Assembly: GCA_010909725.1 (NCBI GenBank)
Contig: JAACMV010000002.1
Span: 744,001-808,000 of the forward strand
From: Picochlorum sp. 'celeri'
Taxonomy: Eukaryota; Chlorophyta; Trebouxiophyceae
Direction: 5' to 3'
Length of the DNA: 64,000 nt
Part shown: piece after piece, positions 53,560 through 64,000 of the stretch
Numbering within the stretch: position 1 is the first letter of the stretch
Layout of the letters: every line of letters starts with the position of its first letter
Translations under genes and position numbers: made by a program
Notes under the pieces: generated by a model
Database searches by the model: none
The model's input: only the letters and a program-made list of their open reading frames with translations
What the model was told of the DNA's origin: nothing

Positions 53560-56500
53560 ATGATTCCGGTAGCACTAGTTGCTCTTCTTTTGCTGGCATG
53601 GAGGCATGTGGCAGGGTTTGAAGAAAAGGATGTCCCATCACGGTGGCGTTCCATAGACTTGTTACCACAGTCTCTGTCTCCATTATATTTGATTAGTCAG
53701 AAGACCTGTGGCAATGTGCGTCATGTGAGTATATATCTTGGTGTATAGCATTGATCAGTGCATTTTAGTGTGTATGTAGGAGTATTTCTCATCTGATAAT
53801 CTCACAGTTTCTGCCATCCGTGATGGGTTTGGGCTCCCTTTCATGGTATCCCAGAAATTAATCAAAATACAAATTGGGTTTGCGATACGGTCATCACAAT
53901 GTGAGAAAAAAAAGCAGGTGCTTTTCCAATTTGGAAACTTTGCTTTCAATGTGGGTTGCATGGCTGACACCTTGGTTGTTGGGCCAACATGTAGTGGTCA
54001 GATTGGCGATATGTCGTCAATGCTGCCAATCCATCTTGATCATAGATACAGTCTATATATAGATATCACAGACGATTCGACCGGTCATCATTCTACAATG
54101 AAGAAGATTGTATCGCACATTCAAGAAACAGGATTGTCAACTCATGCTCCACTGTCTTGGATTTCACAATGTCAACTGCCTCAGAAGACGACTGACTTTG
54201 TATTTGGGGACGGAAAGGATTTTGACACAGCTCATGCCATCATATATAGCGCGACAATGAAAGTTGATGATGCAGGTCCACCGATTCCACTGCCACAAGA
54301 CATACTTGTGGAGCTGAGAATTGTTCCAGAACATGCAGTTGTTGGAGAGACTGTTGCAATTGACATGTCAGTATCGCATCTCCACGGCAATTACAAAGAA
54401 CCAAGGATACAAATACATACATATGGAGTGGAATCAGGACTGTCTTGTTCTAGCTCTCACACGTGTCAGATTTCATTCCCTTGCTCTGGGATTTTTCTTG
54501 TGGAAGGACAGTACTCATTTCAAGATGGGATGGTCTACTCTGTCTTCAAAGAGATTGTTGTTCGGAAAAATGGTGACGCCTCTAATGAAACAAGTTTGCT
54601 CATGTCCAACCTATTTTACCACAATGGGCTGAGGCCAATAAGCAGAGATCAATGGAGAAGCCCTTCAAGTTTGCAGCAGGCAAAAGCAATGGGTTGGAGT
54701 GAAGAATACTTCATGGGCAATGACGTTCAGGCTGAGAGGCTTTTCGATTACAGAATGCTGGGTCCAGTCTACTATAAACGTGGATTGAAAGGTAGGCAAG
54801 GCGTATCTTGGAGATCATTGACGTGTTCAAACTTTTTCCTAGCAGGAGGACCAGACATCCAGGTACAGAAGGATAGCAAGGTGACAGGGCATGAAAAGCC
54901 TATTTTGTTCGTACCTTTACGCTACAAAGAAGGAAGGCAATTTCAAAGTGAATATAGTCTGGATCTTCGCCCCATTGATGTCGCAATAAACAAAGACAAG
55001 ACAGAAAAGAAGACAGGCTGCACAACAGCAGGTACCCAAGCACTGATCCAAGACGGCTACATGTTTGACCAGATGAACCAGGCGCTGATACGCGACGCCT
55101 ATGGCACACTATCTCTTGCCATGAATCCAATGATTGCGAAAGAACTCGAGATCAGGCCAGCCCCAAAGAATGATATATTTGCTACAATGTCTAGTTACCT
55201 AGCAACTGCAGCCAGATCATATGGCCCTGTATGGGTTAGAATTGGATTGTCTCCATTACCTCTAACTCCCATTCCAAGCTTTAGGGTATGGTTTCGAGGA
55301 CCAAATGATATCATCACAACCACATGCTCGCTCTCGTTATATCACTTTATGCACGAGGTTTCTCACGTACAGGGGTTTCATCACAGGAAACAGTACCTCT
55401 TGGATCAGAGCCATCATGAACCAGGACGGTCCAGTCAATCCATTGCACAACTCTGGCTCATGGAACACAGATTACTCCTATTCAGAGGTATTTGATAGTC
55501 TAGGTTGCTGTTCAGGTGATGCAAGTCTCAGTAGAAGACTCATGAATGGGTGGATTGCATGGCCAAATAGCAGGATTGAGATTCTGGCTGAGCAAGCCAC
55601 CACTAGGCACATGACGCTGTGGCCGTTTGATCTCCCTGAAGTCTCCAAAGGACAATCAAGCCTTGCGCTTGTCATTCGTATGAATGATACTTTCATACTT
55701 GTATGTGGATATAGAGAGCTAATGCACTGGCCGATTGATCAGTCGGATGATGGCCAACACAGATTCAACATGCAAGGCATTGAATGCGAAGCCATCATGA
55801 CATCATCTCCGGGCGCAGCCTGGGATCTTCAGACAACGCTCGATTTCAATCTTCTGAAAAAGAAATGGTCTCCTGTAGGGCCATCCAAGTTTTTCTCTCT
55901 ATTAGGACCAAGCTCTGCATTTTATCATGACAGCAAACACAACAGTATGTTGCTTTTATTCAAAGGAAACATACATTGTCCAACAAAACCACCATCACGA
56001 ACAGGAAGAGGCATAAGGAATAATATTGATTACAGATTCATTACAAATACGTCAAACATGATTGAGAATTATATTGGTCTGAGAAATGATCAACCATTCA
56101 AGGAGGAATACATCGCATCAAACTATAGTCTAGAGTATACATGTGCCAGCGTATCTATTCAGACAATGGCGTCACCACCACCAAGAGCAACCTTGCCAGT
56201 CAAAATCAATGTTGACAACCAGCAACAGCTCTCCGTGACATGGGACGCACAGGAAGTTTCTATTGCAGGAATCACACTGAAAGACAGCATAAACGCAACC
56301 ATACATACGGTAGTTTCTGAGGATATAGATCACCCAATACAACCACCATTTCAACATGGGCAGAAGGACCGCCATGACAACAAAAAGCCACAGAAGAAAA
56401 TCTTCCACCTCTCAGTCCTCGCGTGGGATGGGAGAGAAGCTCTAGCCACCATTCATATGGACATCCAAAGTGTATCCAAAGTCACCATTCGCTTCTCAAA

Positions 56501-56639
56501 CAATTACGATGCACCGTTTCAGTACTCTGAAACAGTACTGAAACACCTGGCATATGTACAACAAAGCCTTGCTCACACAAGAAGAGCAATGCTCCTACTA
56601 CTACTCGTTCTGCTATCGATCCATATCAATCTTTTGTAA
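53560..56639 (+). CDS. Secreted gametolysin-like metzincin with an apparent frameshift
   Basis: Exon 1 (53560-53724) starts with a signal peptide (MIPVALVALLLLAW). It splices in phase 0 through a 55-nt intron to an exon from 53780. Around 55340-55385 the sequence reads YHFMHEVSHVQGFHH, a metzincin zinc motif HExxHxxGxxH. The frame then stops at 55495. The adjacent frame (+1) carries the plausible continuation from ~55415 (NQDGPVNPLHNSG...YSEVFDSLGCCSG...MNGWIAWPN) to the stop at 56639. One extra base, or removal of 3n+1 bases, would reconcile them. The protein ends in a hydrophobic LLLLLVLLSIHINLL, suggesting a GPI anchor. Total ~1000 aa. Peptidase M11 (gametolysin) is the best guess; a cell-wall or matrix role is inference. 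Confidence 0.7.
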
Positions 56640-56933
56640 TTCCTCAGCTATATACTTTCGCAGTTCACTGGTTGGAATCGAAGATCCTTCTGCATTGGAA
56701 CTCGGCAGACATGCCTCCAAACGTTGCAGAGCATTTCGAGCTCCCAACTTTCTCTCCTCTTCTAGTCGCTTCACAGAATGGCTATATAAATGGCTAATAG
56801 CATTAGCAGCCGTCACAAACGCCTCATATGTGGTCGTATCCACAGGAGCTTCTTTCTGCTGTTGACTCTCCAGGCTCGAGGCTGCACGCTTCCTTCGTCT
56901 ATTTGTATTATTATCAGTATTCTTAGTATCCAT
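56613..56933 (-). CDS. Small coiled-coil hypothetical protein
   Basis: 106-aa ORF with ATG 56933. A polar basic start (NNTNRRRKRAASS) is followed by a helical region with YEAFVTAANAISHLYSHSVKRLEEERKLGARNALQRLEA. It looks like a genuine protein (regular helix heptads, few rare residues), but no family comes to mind. Its 3' end overlaps the convergent metzincin coding end by 27 bp. Confidence 0.6.
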   Translation of the reverse strand: MDTKNTDNNTNRRRKRAASSLESQQQKEAPVDTTTYEAFVTAANAISHLYSHSVKRLEEERKLGARNALQRLEACLPSSNAEGSSIPTSELRKYIAEELQKIDMDR

Positions 56934-57441
56934 AGATATATTTACTTCAAACGAGAATAGTATTGCTATGCTCAGTAGGTGTATTTGTATGCTATTTTTT
57001 GCCTAGAAGACCAAAGTGTCTATTCTTCGTAGATCTGACTCTAGACAAGCACACTCTGAGATATATAAAATTATTGATATCTAATAGGCATGTGTGGTTT
57101 GCCTGAGATGCCTGAAATGGCGCAAACACCACGCTGTATGCATGCATGCACTTGTCTCTTCGAATTCCATCGTAGGAATAATGTGAGCATTGGGGTACCC
57201 ACATGTTTTTTTTACATGTACTGCCACTGCATTGGCATCTGATCGACTTAAATTTACTATTGAAGCATTAAGAATAGACGAAATAGGTCTATGCTAGTAC
57301 GGTGCGTGTGTGACAATGCCAAAGAAGATGAGCGCATGTGTGGACGAAAGCACCATGGTTCTATCAACGCGAGATTGGTATTCATATGATCTTGTATGGT
57401 TTTGAAGATGTAAACTACTATATGTATGGCTGCAGTGAGGA
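56934..57441. other. Divergent intergenic region upstream of RimO
   Basis: About 508 bp with no supported ORF. It contains a run of T residues near 57206-57213. Confidence 0.4.
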
Positions 57442-60400
57442 ATGAAGCTTCAAATCAGTGTTGCTTGTGGTGAGAGGACCGTGCGTGTTGGCGGTGGACG
57501 CCCCAGTGTTCAGCTGCAGCAGATACGGCGAGTGTACTGTCGCAGTCGCGTTCCTTCCGACAGTGCAGAGGGATCTCTGAATACAGAGAATGGAGGTCGA
57601 ACAAAAGTGTCCATGGTGTCGTTGGGGTGTCCCAAGAATACAGTGGATGGAGAGGTTTTGTTGGGAGATTTGTTCCGGCAAGGGTTTGATATTACAGAAG
57701 ATCATGAAGATTCCGACGCTATTGTGATTAATACATGTGGCTTTGTTGAGGATGCCAAGGCGGATTCGATTGAGAATATTATCCAAGCAGCAAAGTTGAA
57801 AGAAGATGGAAGGGTCAAAAAGGTGATAGTGACGGGGTGCTTAGCACAGAGATACAACACAGAATTGGCAGAGCAGATTCCAGAGATTGACCTGGTCATG
57901 GGATTTGAAAATTACGGTTCAATGTCTTCATCACTGAGAGAAGTACTTGATTCTCCCCCTGATGTTGATGCAGTAGAGTATCAGAATAGAAGCAGAGTGC
58001 AGGTGGGAGAATCCACAGTTGCATTTCGCCCAGAGTTTGATAGGTACAGGCTGACTCCAAAGCACACAGCGTATCTTCGGGTGGCAGAAGGGTGCAATCA
58101 TGCGTGTAGTTTTTGCGCCATTCCAGGATTCAGGTGCGGTATACATGATTCATATTACATGACTAGTTAGATAATTATGATATGGTGGTGATGTGCTCAA
58201 AAGTTGAGGCGCCGTGGGCTGTCTCTTTCTTCTTCTTCTTCTCTGTCACTGTCATCGTCTTCTTCTACATTATATACCCTTTGTTTGGTCAACACCACCA
58301 GAGATGGGTCACCATGAGAGGAGTAGGCATCATGCATGAAAGTTGTATCCAAAATATGCTCTGATTTTGGAATGAGTGTGCATCTCGTAATGGTTGTGAA
58401 TCCATTCGTGATGACATCAGGCTTGGCTATTTTCACTGATCTAAAATTCCATTGGACAGTATAATTTCCACAGGAAGCAACAATATACCTCTCCTTTCTG
58501 TTTTGGTCGGTAATCCAGGTGAATTTGGCTTTTTCAAATGGAGCATTTTTGGTCAAGACTTTGTCCTCTGGTTTGAGCATAAGAAGTCTTGGTTTTGGCG
58601 CCTTCTGACCCAATCTCGAGGTAAAGCCACAGAGTTCTTTGGATCCCTCTTTATAGATTGTCTTGATGACAATCAGGAATGATTTGGTGGTGGCAAGAAC
58701 CCATCTGCCATCATAGGTGACATCGATAAAGTCAATTGGAGCACCCAAGCCAGGAATGGATGTTTTCGCAATTTGCTCAACCTTGTCGTTGTATAGGCGA
58801 ATTTTCCCGTCTTTTGACCCAACTGCTCGATACCCTTGGCCAGACGTAGCCATACATGAAAAGTGTGGCTTGGAAGCATAGCTTCTACCTCCTTCAAAAT
58901 CAAGGGTAACAGGGGATGCCATGGTCTGTACCAAACCTTCCTTGACACGAGTATCCCATCTATCGATGGAATTGTCGGCAAGGGACAAAAAGGTTGTGGT
59001 GCCATCTAGTTGGGAGGATTTGCTGTCGCTGGTTATGTCAATAACATTGACATCAACATCATTCCTTTTGAAGCTAAACTCATTCAGTATTTTTTCTGAT
59101 TCCAAGTCTGTACTGTATATGGAACCACTGCCTGGCGTGAACAAGTTCATCTTGGATTCGTGGTCCATAAGCATTCCTTTAGAACAGCTGGACAGGTTTG
59201 TGGATGGTGTACTCTTGGCTCCAATTGAGGAACGGCGTCTAGTTGACACTGGTGTCCTGCCGAGACTGAGTCGATCAAAAGAAATATCCAAGTTTGCATC
59301 TTCAAGTCCATGCAGGGTATTTTTCATGACACCAATGCCGCCTTCTCCAACCAGATATGACCGGTCTCCACCACCCATGACAATAGCTCTCAAATCAGAT
59401 GCCTTCTCAGCTACGACGTGGTCCTTGGTATGCGACCCAGGAGTTCCTGAAGGAGGCGGCTCAGGGACATCAATGTCCATATCTTCCACCCAATGTTGCC
59501 TGGATTCCTCGGTCTCTTCGGCATATGAGGCACCACCTCCAAGATGGCCCAATTCCTGCATACGTGCAACCCACAGGATCAGCATCATCTATACATGATA
59601 AAAACCAGGTATGTTTCGGTTGAACTATAAACATACGTACCTTTTGTATGTTGTCTTCATTTAACTGAGTCTGATACGTGTTCTCAAACAGGTAGCCATG
59701 GAAAATTTGTGAGAACTGGGCAAACATATCCTGATCAGGAAAGCCCAGCGCCCAGAACGTTACTTCTCCTTTGCCTCCTGTCTGGAAAACACATTTGCGT
59801 TCATTTGGAACAAATTGCGTAGTCGAATCGACAGTGACATCGGGATACTCCACAGAGCCTTCAAATTCCATGTGCCATTCAGCGGGAGAGTCCTGAATGT
59901 CTTCATTTATATCATAGAATTTGGGAACTACAGTATCAGAGAAGAGATTCCATTCCAAGGATCCATCCTTGATTACAGCTTGGTATAAGGCAACGTCACG
60001 GAACTGCATTTTCAAATCAAGCAGGGTCAGCTCGTGCTTCTTGTATTGGGTGCCTCGTGGAACACGACCAACGTACCTGTCCGGGTATTTGTTGGGACGC
60101 AGCGTTGCCCATTTCTTCAAATTATGGATACAGAACTATGACCTATTATCATGGAGAAACTCGCGCGAGTTTCCTTGAGAACGAGACAAAAGCTTGGTTG
60201 GATTGAATCCAATCTCAAATACACGTGTCTCGATATGCTTTTCTTCAGCACAAGACAAAATCCTCCTCTTTTATGCAAATAAAAAATGAGGAAACATGTC
60301 GAGGGCAATTTCAAATAAGGTGATTGGCATGGCAATTGGAACACGCCTAGAGGGCGCCTTCACTGTCCACTTTTGATCAAAAATTTCATGTTGGAACACA

Positions 60401-61352
60401 GCTCCAACCATAGTCTGGAAGGAGCCCTTCAGAGGACGGTGACAGAGAAGACATCTCATCACCATCATCATCACCATGATCTTGTATGATTGTAACCATG
60501 GGTTTGTTGTGCAGGGGAAAGTTTCGGTCCAAGAGTTTTGATGCAATTATGCAAGAAGCTCAGCATTTGGTGGACCAGGGGGCTGTGGAATTAAATCTCA
60601 TTGCTGAAGATACAAATCAGTGGGGTCAGGATCGTCGAGATGGTAAAAATTTAGCACATTTGCTCCGTGAATTGAAGAATATTGAGGGGTTGAGGTGGAT
60701 ACGAATCCTCTATGCATATCCAAGTTACTTTCATGATGAGCTGATTCAGGAAATTGCCGAGAATCCAAAGGTCTGCAAATACATTGACATGCCTTTGCAG
60801 CATATCAGTAATCTGACGCTGTTGACCATGAATCGTCCTCCAAAGGATCACACCGTGACATTGTTGAAGACTCTGAGAGATAGGATTCCAGAGCTGGCAC
60901 TCCGAACAACATTTATATCAGGGTTTCCAGGGGAGCGTGAGGAGGATCATCGCGAATTGGTTGACTTTGTGAAAACTTTCAAGTTTCAGCGAATGGGAGC
61001 ATTTGCATACAGCGAGGAAGATGGTACTCCTGCAGCGGAATATGAAGAGCAGATTGAGTATGATGTGCGCCAGGCAAGGAGGGATGAATTGATTTCTCTT
61101 CAACAGGGTATCGGGGAGGAATGGGCTCGGGGTATGGTTGGCAAGGAAACTGATGTTTTGATTGATGGTGTCACTGAAGATGGTGAGATATTCGGACGGA
61201 CGCAATGGGATGCTCCAGATATTGACAACATTGTCTTTATGCAAGAACCGGAGGAGGGTTTGGGGTTGAAGCCCCTTGAGATTGGCCAGATGAGACGATG
61301 CAAGGTTACTGGGCGCTCTATTTTTGATCTGGAAGCAGTTCCTATAGAATGA
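57442..61352 (+). CDS. RIMO: Plastid RimO-like ribosomal protein uS12 methylthiotransferase, split by a 2.4-kb intron
   Basis: Exons 57442-58133 and 60515-61352, 509 aa. Spliced, the junction reads AIPGF-R-GKFRSKS, the usual RimO continuation after the radical-SAM motif. An N-terminal ~50-residue transit-like region precedes the MTTase domain with its three cluster cysteines (LGCPKN, NTCGF, TGCLAQR). The radical SAM CNHACSFC follows at ~205, then FISGFPGE, and a C-terminal TRAM domain (VLIDGVTEDGEIFGR...GQMRRCKVTG). RimO adds a methylthio group to an aspartate of ribosomal protein S12; a plastid target is inferred from the bacterial type and the extension. The 2,381-nt intron contains the whole VID27 gene on the other strand. 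Confidence 0.93.
58197..60120 (-). CDS. VID27: VID27-like protein nested in the RimO intron
   Basis: Exons complement(58197-59555, 59641-60120), at least 612 codons; the 85-nt intron has a GTACGT donor and is phase 0. The N-terminal part has the VID27 PH-like region (VALYQAVIKDGSLEWNLF, CVFQTGGKGEVTFWALGF, FAQFSQIFHGYLFE). The C-terminal part is the WD-like VID27 domain (LSLADNSIDRWDTRVKEGLV, FSCMATSGQGYRAVGSKDGKIRLY, GAPIDFIDVTYDGRWVLATT), ending in an acidic tail. The frame opens at a TTG (60120). An ATG one base out of register at ~60112 (MGNAASQQ, a possible myristoylation start) or an unseen 5' exon may be the true start. VID27 was named from yeast vacuole import and degradation; molecular role is unclear. 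Confidence 0.88.
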
Positions 61353-62874
61353 TAATGTTACGGTAGCATATATGTAAATATCTGTACTCGACTAAATTAT
61401 TAGACAAAGTGTCATGACAAGCTCCCTTAAATCGTCCTGTTACCAAATCTCCCGAATCTTTGATCACCCATAACTTGGCTTACATGGCGACCCAAGGCTA
61501 GATACTCGCCCCAAAGCATATGTATATGTTTCTGCATCGACGTAACCTGGCACGCGATCCATCAAACGCCCTCAGGATGAGATCTGGCATCTGTAGCATC
61601 CTCCACTGATCAACTCATGAGCTCCCACCACAAATGGTCATGCAATCGCGCAGATTGTTGACAAATTTGACGTAGAAGACTGATAAACAATAGAATAGTC
61701 TCAATTAACGTCAGAATATTCAGACCAAGAAGAAGAAACCGTTGATCTTGAGGAGAGCAACGATGAACCAGTGGAGTCTTCACAGGAAGGTGAAGAGGCC
61801 TATTCACTATGATGGCCTCCAAATCGCCGCTATGGCACTGTCTTGTAACAGGAGTGGGTTTCAAAGTATTCATTAGACTTGTAGTAATCGGTCAAGATCG
61901 TAACATGAGCAATTGAGTGCCATGAAGGCTTGTTTCTGGGGCAGATCAAGCGTCTTATTTTGATTTTAATTTGGAGTTCACTCATAAATTCTGGGCAGAT
62001 TTGTTGACCAGCTGTCATACTCCCAAGGCATATTTCTGCAATCGGCATCGTATATCGAGTGGCATATTTGCCGAAACAAACATGTCTCGAAAGCGATCTG
62101 AAAAAAAAAAAAGCATATTTTTGATCTGTCAGATCATATTTTGACAAAATACCGGTACTCCTAATTATCTAAATTCGTAAATTTAGGAGGCCCTCCTAAA
62201 TATTTAGGCGCCCTAGGGCGCATGAAGGAATATGCCAAAAATTGAAACCCTCGCACTGCGATTCCCCCGCCTCGGGGGTCCCAGGGCATTGATGTAATAT
62301 GCATTACACACACATTCATAATTTAGTCGAGTACATTAATTTGGACTTCTTTCTAGGACATGTCAAACATTTACAGGTGCGCACTCGCAAATGATAGTCA
62401 TGGATGGTTGAGCATAGCTGGTCGCTTTTCGGCTTTGTCTAACCATCCGGTCTTGTCATCTACCCTATCATGTATATTTTAATTATTTCTATTTAATGCA
62501 CTGTCCCAATGGTACTTGGTTCGCAACATATGAGTAGGCACGCGCTTTTCATACCGACTTTCTTCACTCAAACGTCGCTCACGAACGCCACGTCCCCAGT
62601 CACTTCTTGGCTTCTCTGGTCCAACCTTATATTGTGTTACTAGTCATTTTATGTACACAGTGTATGTATGTATGATTTTACATCAATGTAATTTATCCTG
62701 CTGCAGGAATTGGGAATCGCGTTTGTGGTTTACAGTAACTAATGGTCCATTAGTAATAGAATCTTAGTCCTGACTAAGATTGTAATTGCACTTCGTTATA
62801 ACGAAATCGATCTACTCAATCTAGATTGCCCCTGATAGACCCGTAAGTTATTATTTCTCGTTGTGGGCGCACAG
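61353..62874. other. Gene-poor region, 1.5 kb
   Basis: No credible coding sequence on either strand: only short frames with low-complexity or unlikely composition. It contains a run of A residues near 62101-62112 and the two palindromes listed separately. It must include the promoter, and perhaps 5' exons, of the receptor gene that follows. Confidence 0.45.
62181..62221. repeat. Two adjacent perfect palindromes
   Basis: 62181-62201 is a 21-nt inverted repeat (10-bp arms ATTTAGGAGG around a single C). 62208-62221 is a 14-bp perfect palindrome, GCGCCCTAGGGCGC. They are separated by six A/T-rich bases. Function unknown. Confidence 0.85.
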
Positions 62875-64000
62875 ATGGCGAGCGACATTTTCAAAGTGTG
62901 TACTCTGGATTTGAAACCCATGTCCAGTTGCACAGTAAACGAAACGACTCCTTCCAGTTTTTCTGGTTTGAGTATCGAAATGTTTCGCTCGAGCTCTGGA
63001 GCAGCAATGGGTTGGAAAGAAGGCACCGATTATCAGTTTGAATGTCTAGGTATGGATACTCAGGATGTAATTGACCAAGAGTTGCTGCCGGTGAGTGGTT
63101 CATGCGATGCCTTTGTAGCAGCAACTACCATCACATCAAACAGGGTAGAAAATGGAGTTTCTTTTGCCTATCCTTACTGGTCATCTAGTTTGGCAATCAT
63201 CTCTAGGGCTTCGGTGAAACCATACGAGGGCTGGGGCTGGATCCAGCCATTCACATGGGACTTGTGGTTGGCAATACTTATCACAATTATTTCTCTTCCA
63301 CTCTTGCTGCTCGCATTCGAGCTTTTGTCTCACAGGAAAAGTCTTCAGGTAAATGAAATGCGGATTGGGTACATGGAATCTCACTGGCATACGTTCTGGC
63401 TGATGATGCATGGAAAGTTTGTTGATGTGAGAAGCACACCAGCCCGTATTCCCGTAATTGTGACTGCTTTTATCGCAATGATTTTGGGGGCTTCTTATAC
63501 CGCTAATCTTGCAGCATTTCTAACTTTAAGGGATCTTGGTGCTGTGAATTCTGTGTATGGATTGGCTGGAAAAGCTGTGGGAACAGATGTAGTGTATAGA
63601 GAGCAATTGCTGAGGAGGTTTGGGATAGCAACAATACCCTCGAATATAGCAAGCCAGGAAGAATTGATCCCACAAATGGATCTTATTGCACGAGGCTCAT
63701 TGATCGCGTTTGTTATCGATGCTGAACTGGCCCAAATCACTGTAGCGACGTATCCAGGGTGTGCCATTCAAATGGCATCAGATTCTATAGAGCCGTTCGA
63801 GTATGGCTTAGCTTTCAGTCCAAACATCAACGAAAGCGTCGTGCATTCCTTCTCCCTGGCTATCATGCAGATGTTGGAAGACGGAGAAATGAAGGGTATA
63901 GCAGATAGATTCTTGTTTGTTGATTCAGCATGCCTCAGCCGTTCATCCCAGTCTGGCGACCCTCTCAAGATTTCTTTCCAAGAGGTATACGGCCTATGGA
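62875..64000 (+). CDS. Ionotropic glutamate receptor-like channel, 5' portion, truncated by window end
   Basis: Open frame from ATG 62875 to the end of the window (375 codons, no stop). CAG immediately before the ATG also looks like a splice acceptor, so a 5' exon may exist. The order is an S1 ligand-binding lobe (SIEMFRSS-type helix, ITSNRVENGVSFAYPYW), TM1 (WLAILITIISLPLLLLAFEL), a pore region, TM3 with SYTANLAAFLT, and the S2 lobe. SYTANLAAF is the defining motif of eukaryotic iGluRs/plant GLRs. In this reading there is little room for an amino-terminal (ATD) domain before S1. The pore loop SHWHTFWLMMHG is divergent. Probably a cation channel of the plasma membrane. Confidence 0.82.
   Translation, partial: MASDIFKVCTLDLKPMSSCTVNETTPSSFSGLSIEMFRSSSGAAMGWKEGTDYQFECLGMDTQDVIDQELLPVSGSCDAFVAATTITSNRVENGVSFAYPYWSSSLAIISRASVKPYEGWGWIQPFTWDLWLAILITIISLPLLLLAFELLSHRKSLQVNEMRIGYMESHWHTFWLMMHGKFVDVRSTPARIPVIVTAFIAMILGASYTANLAAFLTLRDLGAVNSVYGLAGKAVGTDVVYREQLLRRFGIATIPSNIASQEELIPQMDLIARGSLIAFVIDAELAQITVATYPGCAIQMASDSIEPFEYGLAFSPNINESVVHSFSLAIMQMLEDGEMKGIADRFLFVDSACLSRSSQSGDPLKISFQEVYGLW

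Overview
This is nuclear DNA of a plastid-bearing eukaryote, most likely a unicellular alga. Genes are monocistronic, on both strands and closely packed, and many are interrupted by short GT-AG introns (most 44-120 nt). The plastid signature is strong: SecA, FabI-type enoyl-ACP reductase, KsgA/PFC1-type rRNA dimethylase, RimO, a PLIP-like lipase, a cyanobacterial-type metallophosphoesterase and a Tat-lumen-type precursor, most with N-terminal extensions. Beside them sit ordinary eukaryotic genes (Rab18, Got1, zuotin/DNAJC2, PGS1, WRAP53, VID27, TMEM120, mitochondrial PDC E2, FCP1/CPL-like phosphatase). I cannot decide red versus green lineage from the sequence.

Layout. 0.2-9.4 kb: Rab18; a RAP-domain organelle RNA-binding protein; a proline-rich protein; a putative lumenal HESGH metalloprotease; a J-domain fusion protein; a member of a novel 'VYRG' family. 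9.9-20.9 kb: a SOS1-like Na+/H+ antiporter (six exons, 1537 aa) flanked on both sides by oppositely oriented copies of a ~1.3 kb repeat. On the right side the repeat forms a tandem array of 1,325-bp units that runs into a 522-codon ORF, which is a second member of the VYRG family. 21-31 kb: metallophosphoesterase, SecA2-like ATPase, WRAP53, plastid lipase. 31.3-32.6 kb: a fifth, single, near-full-length copy of the repeat. 32.6-45.5 kb: KsgA/PFC1, DEX1-like FG-GAP protein, ENR, TMEM120, PDC E2, DNAJC2, PGS1, GOT1. 45.6-57 kb: CPL-like CTD phosphatase with a 195-bp coding minisatellite, PEPCK, a VFDRLK protein, a gametolysin-like metzincin with an apparent frameshift, a small coiled-coil protein. 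57.4-61.4 kb: plastid RimO, whose single 2.4-kb intron contains an entire VID27 gene on the opposite strand. 61.4-62.9 kb: gene-poor, with two adjacent perfect palindromes. 62.9 kb to the end: an ionotropic glutamate receptor-like channel running off the window.

Most exon structures were worked out by hand from splice signals, frame and family similarity. The total spliced length is a multiple of three in every case given with exact joins. The most novel material is the repeat unit, its chimeric fusion to the VYRG family, and the nested RimO/VID27 locus.
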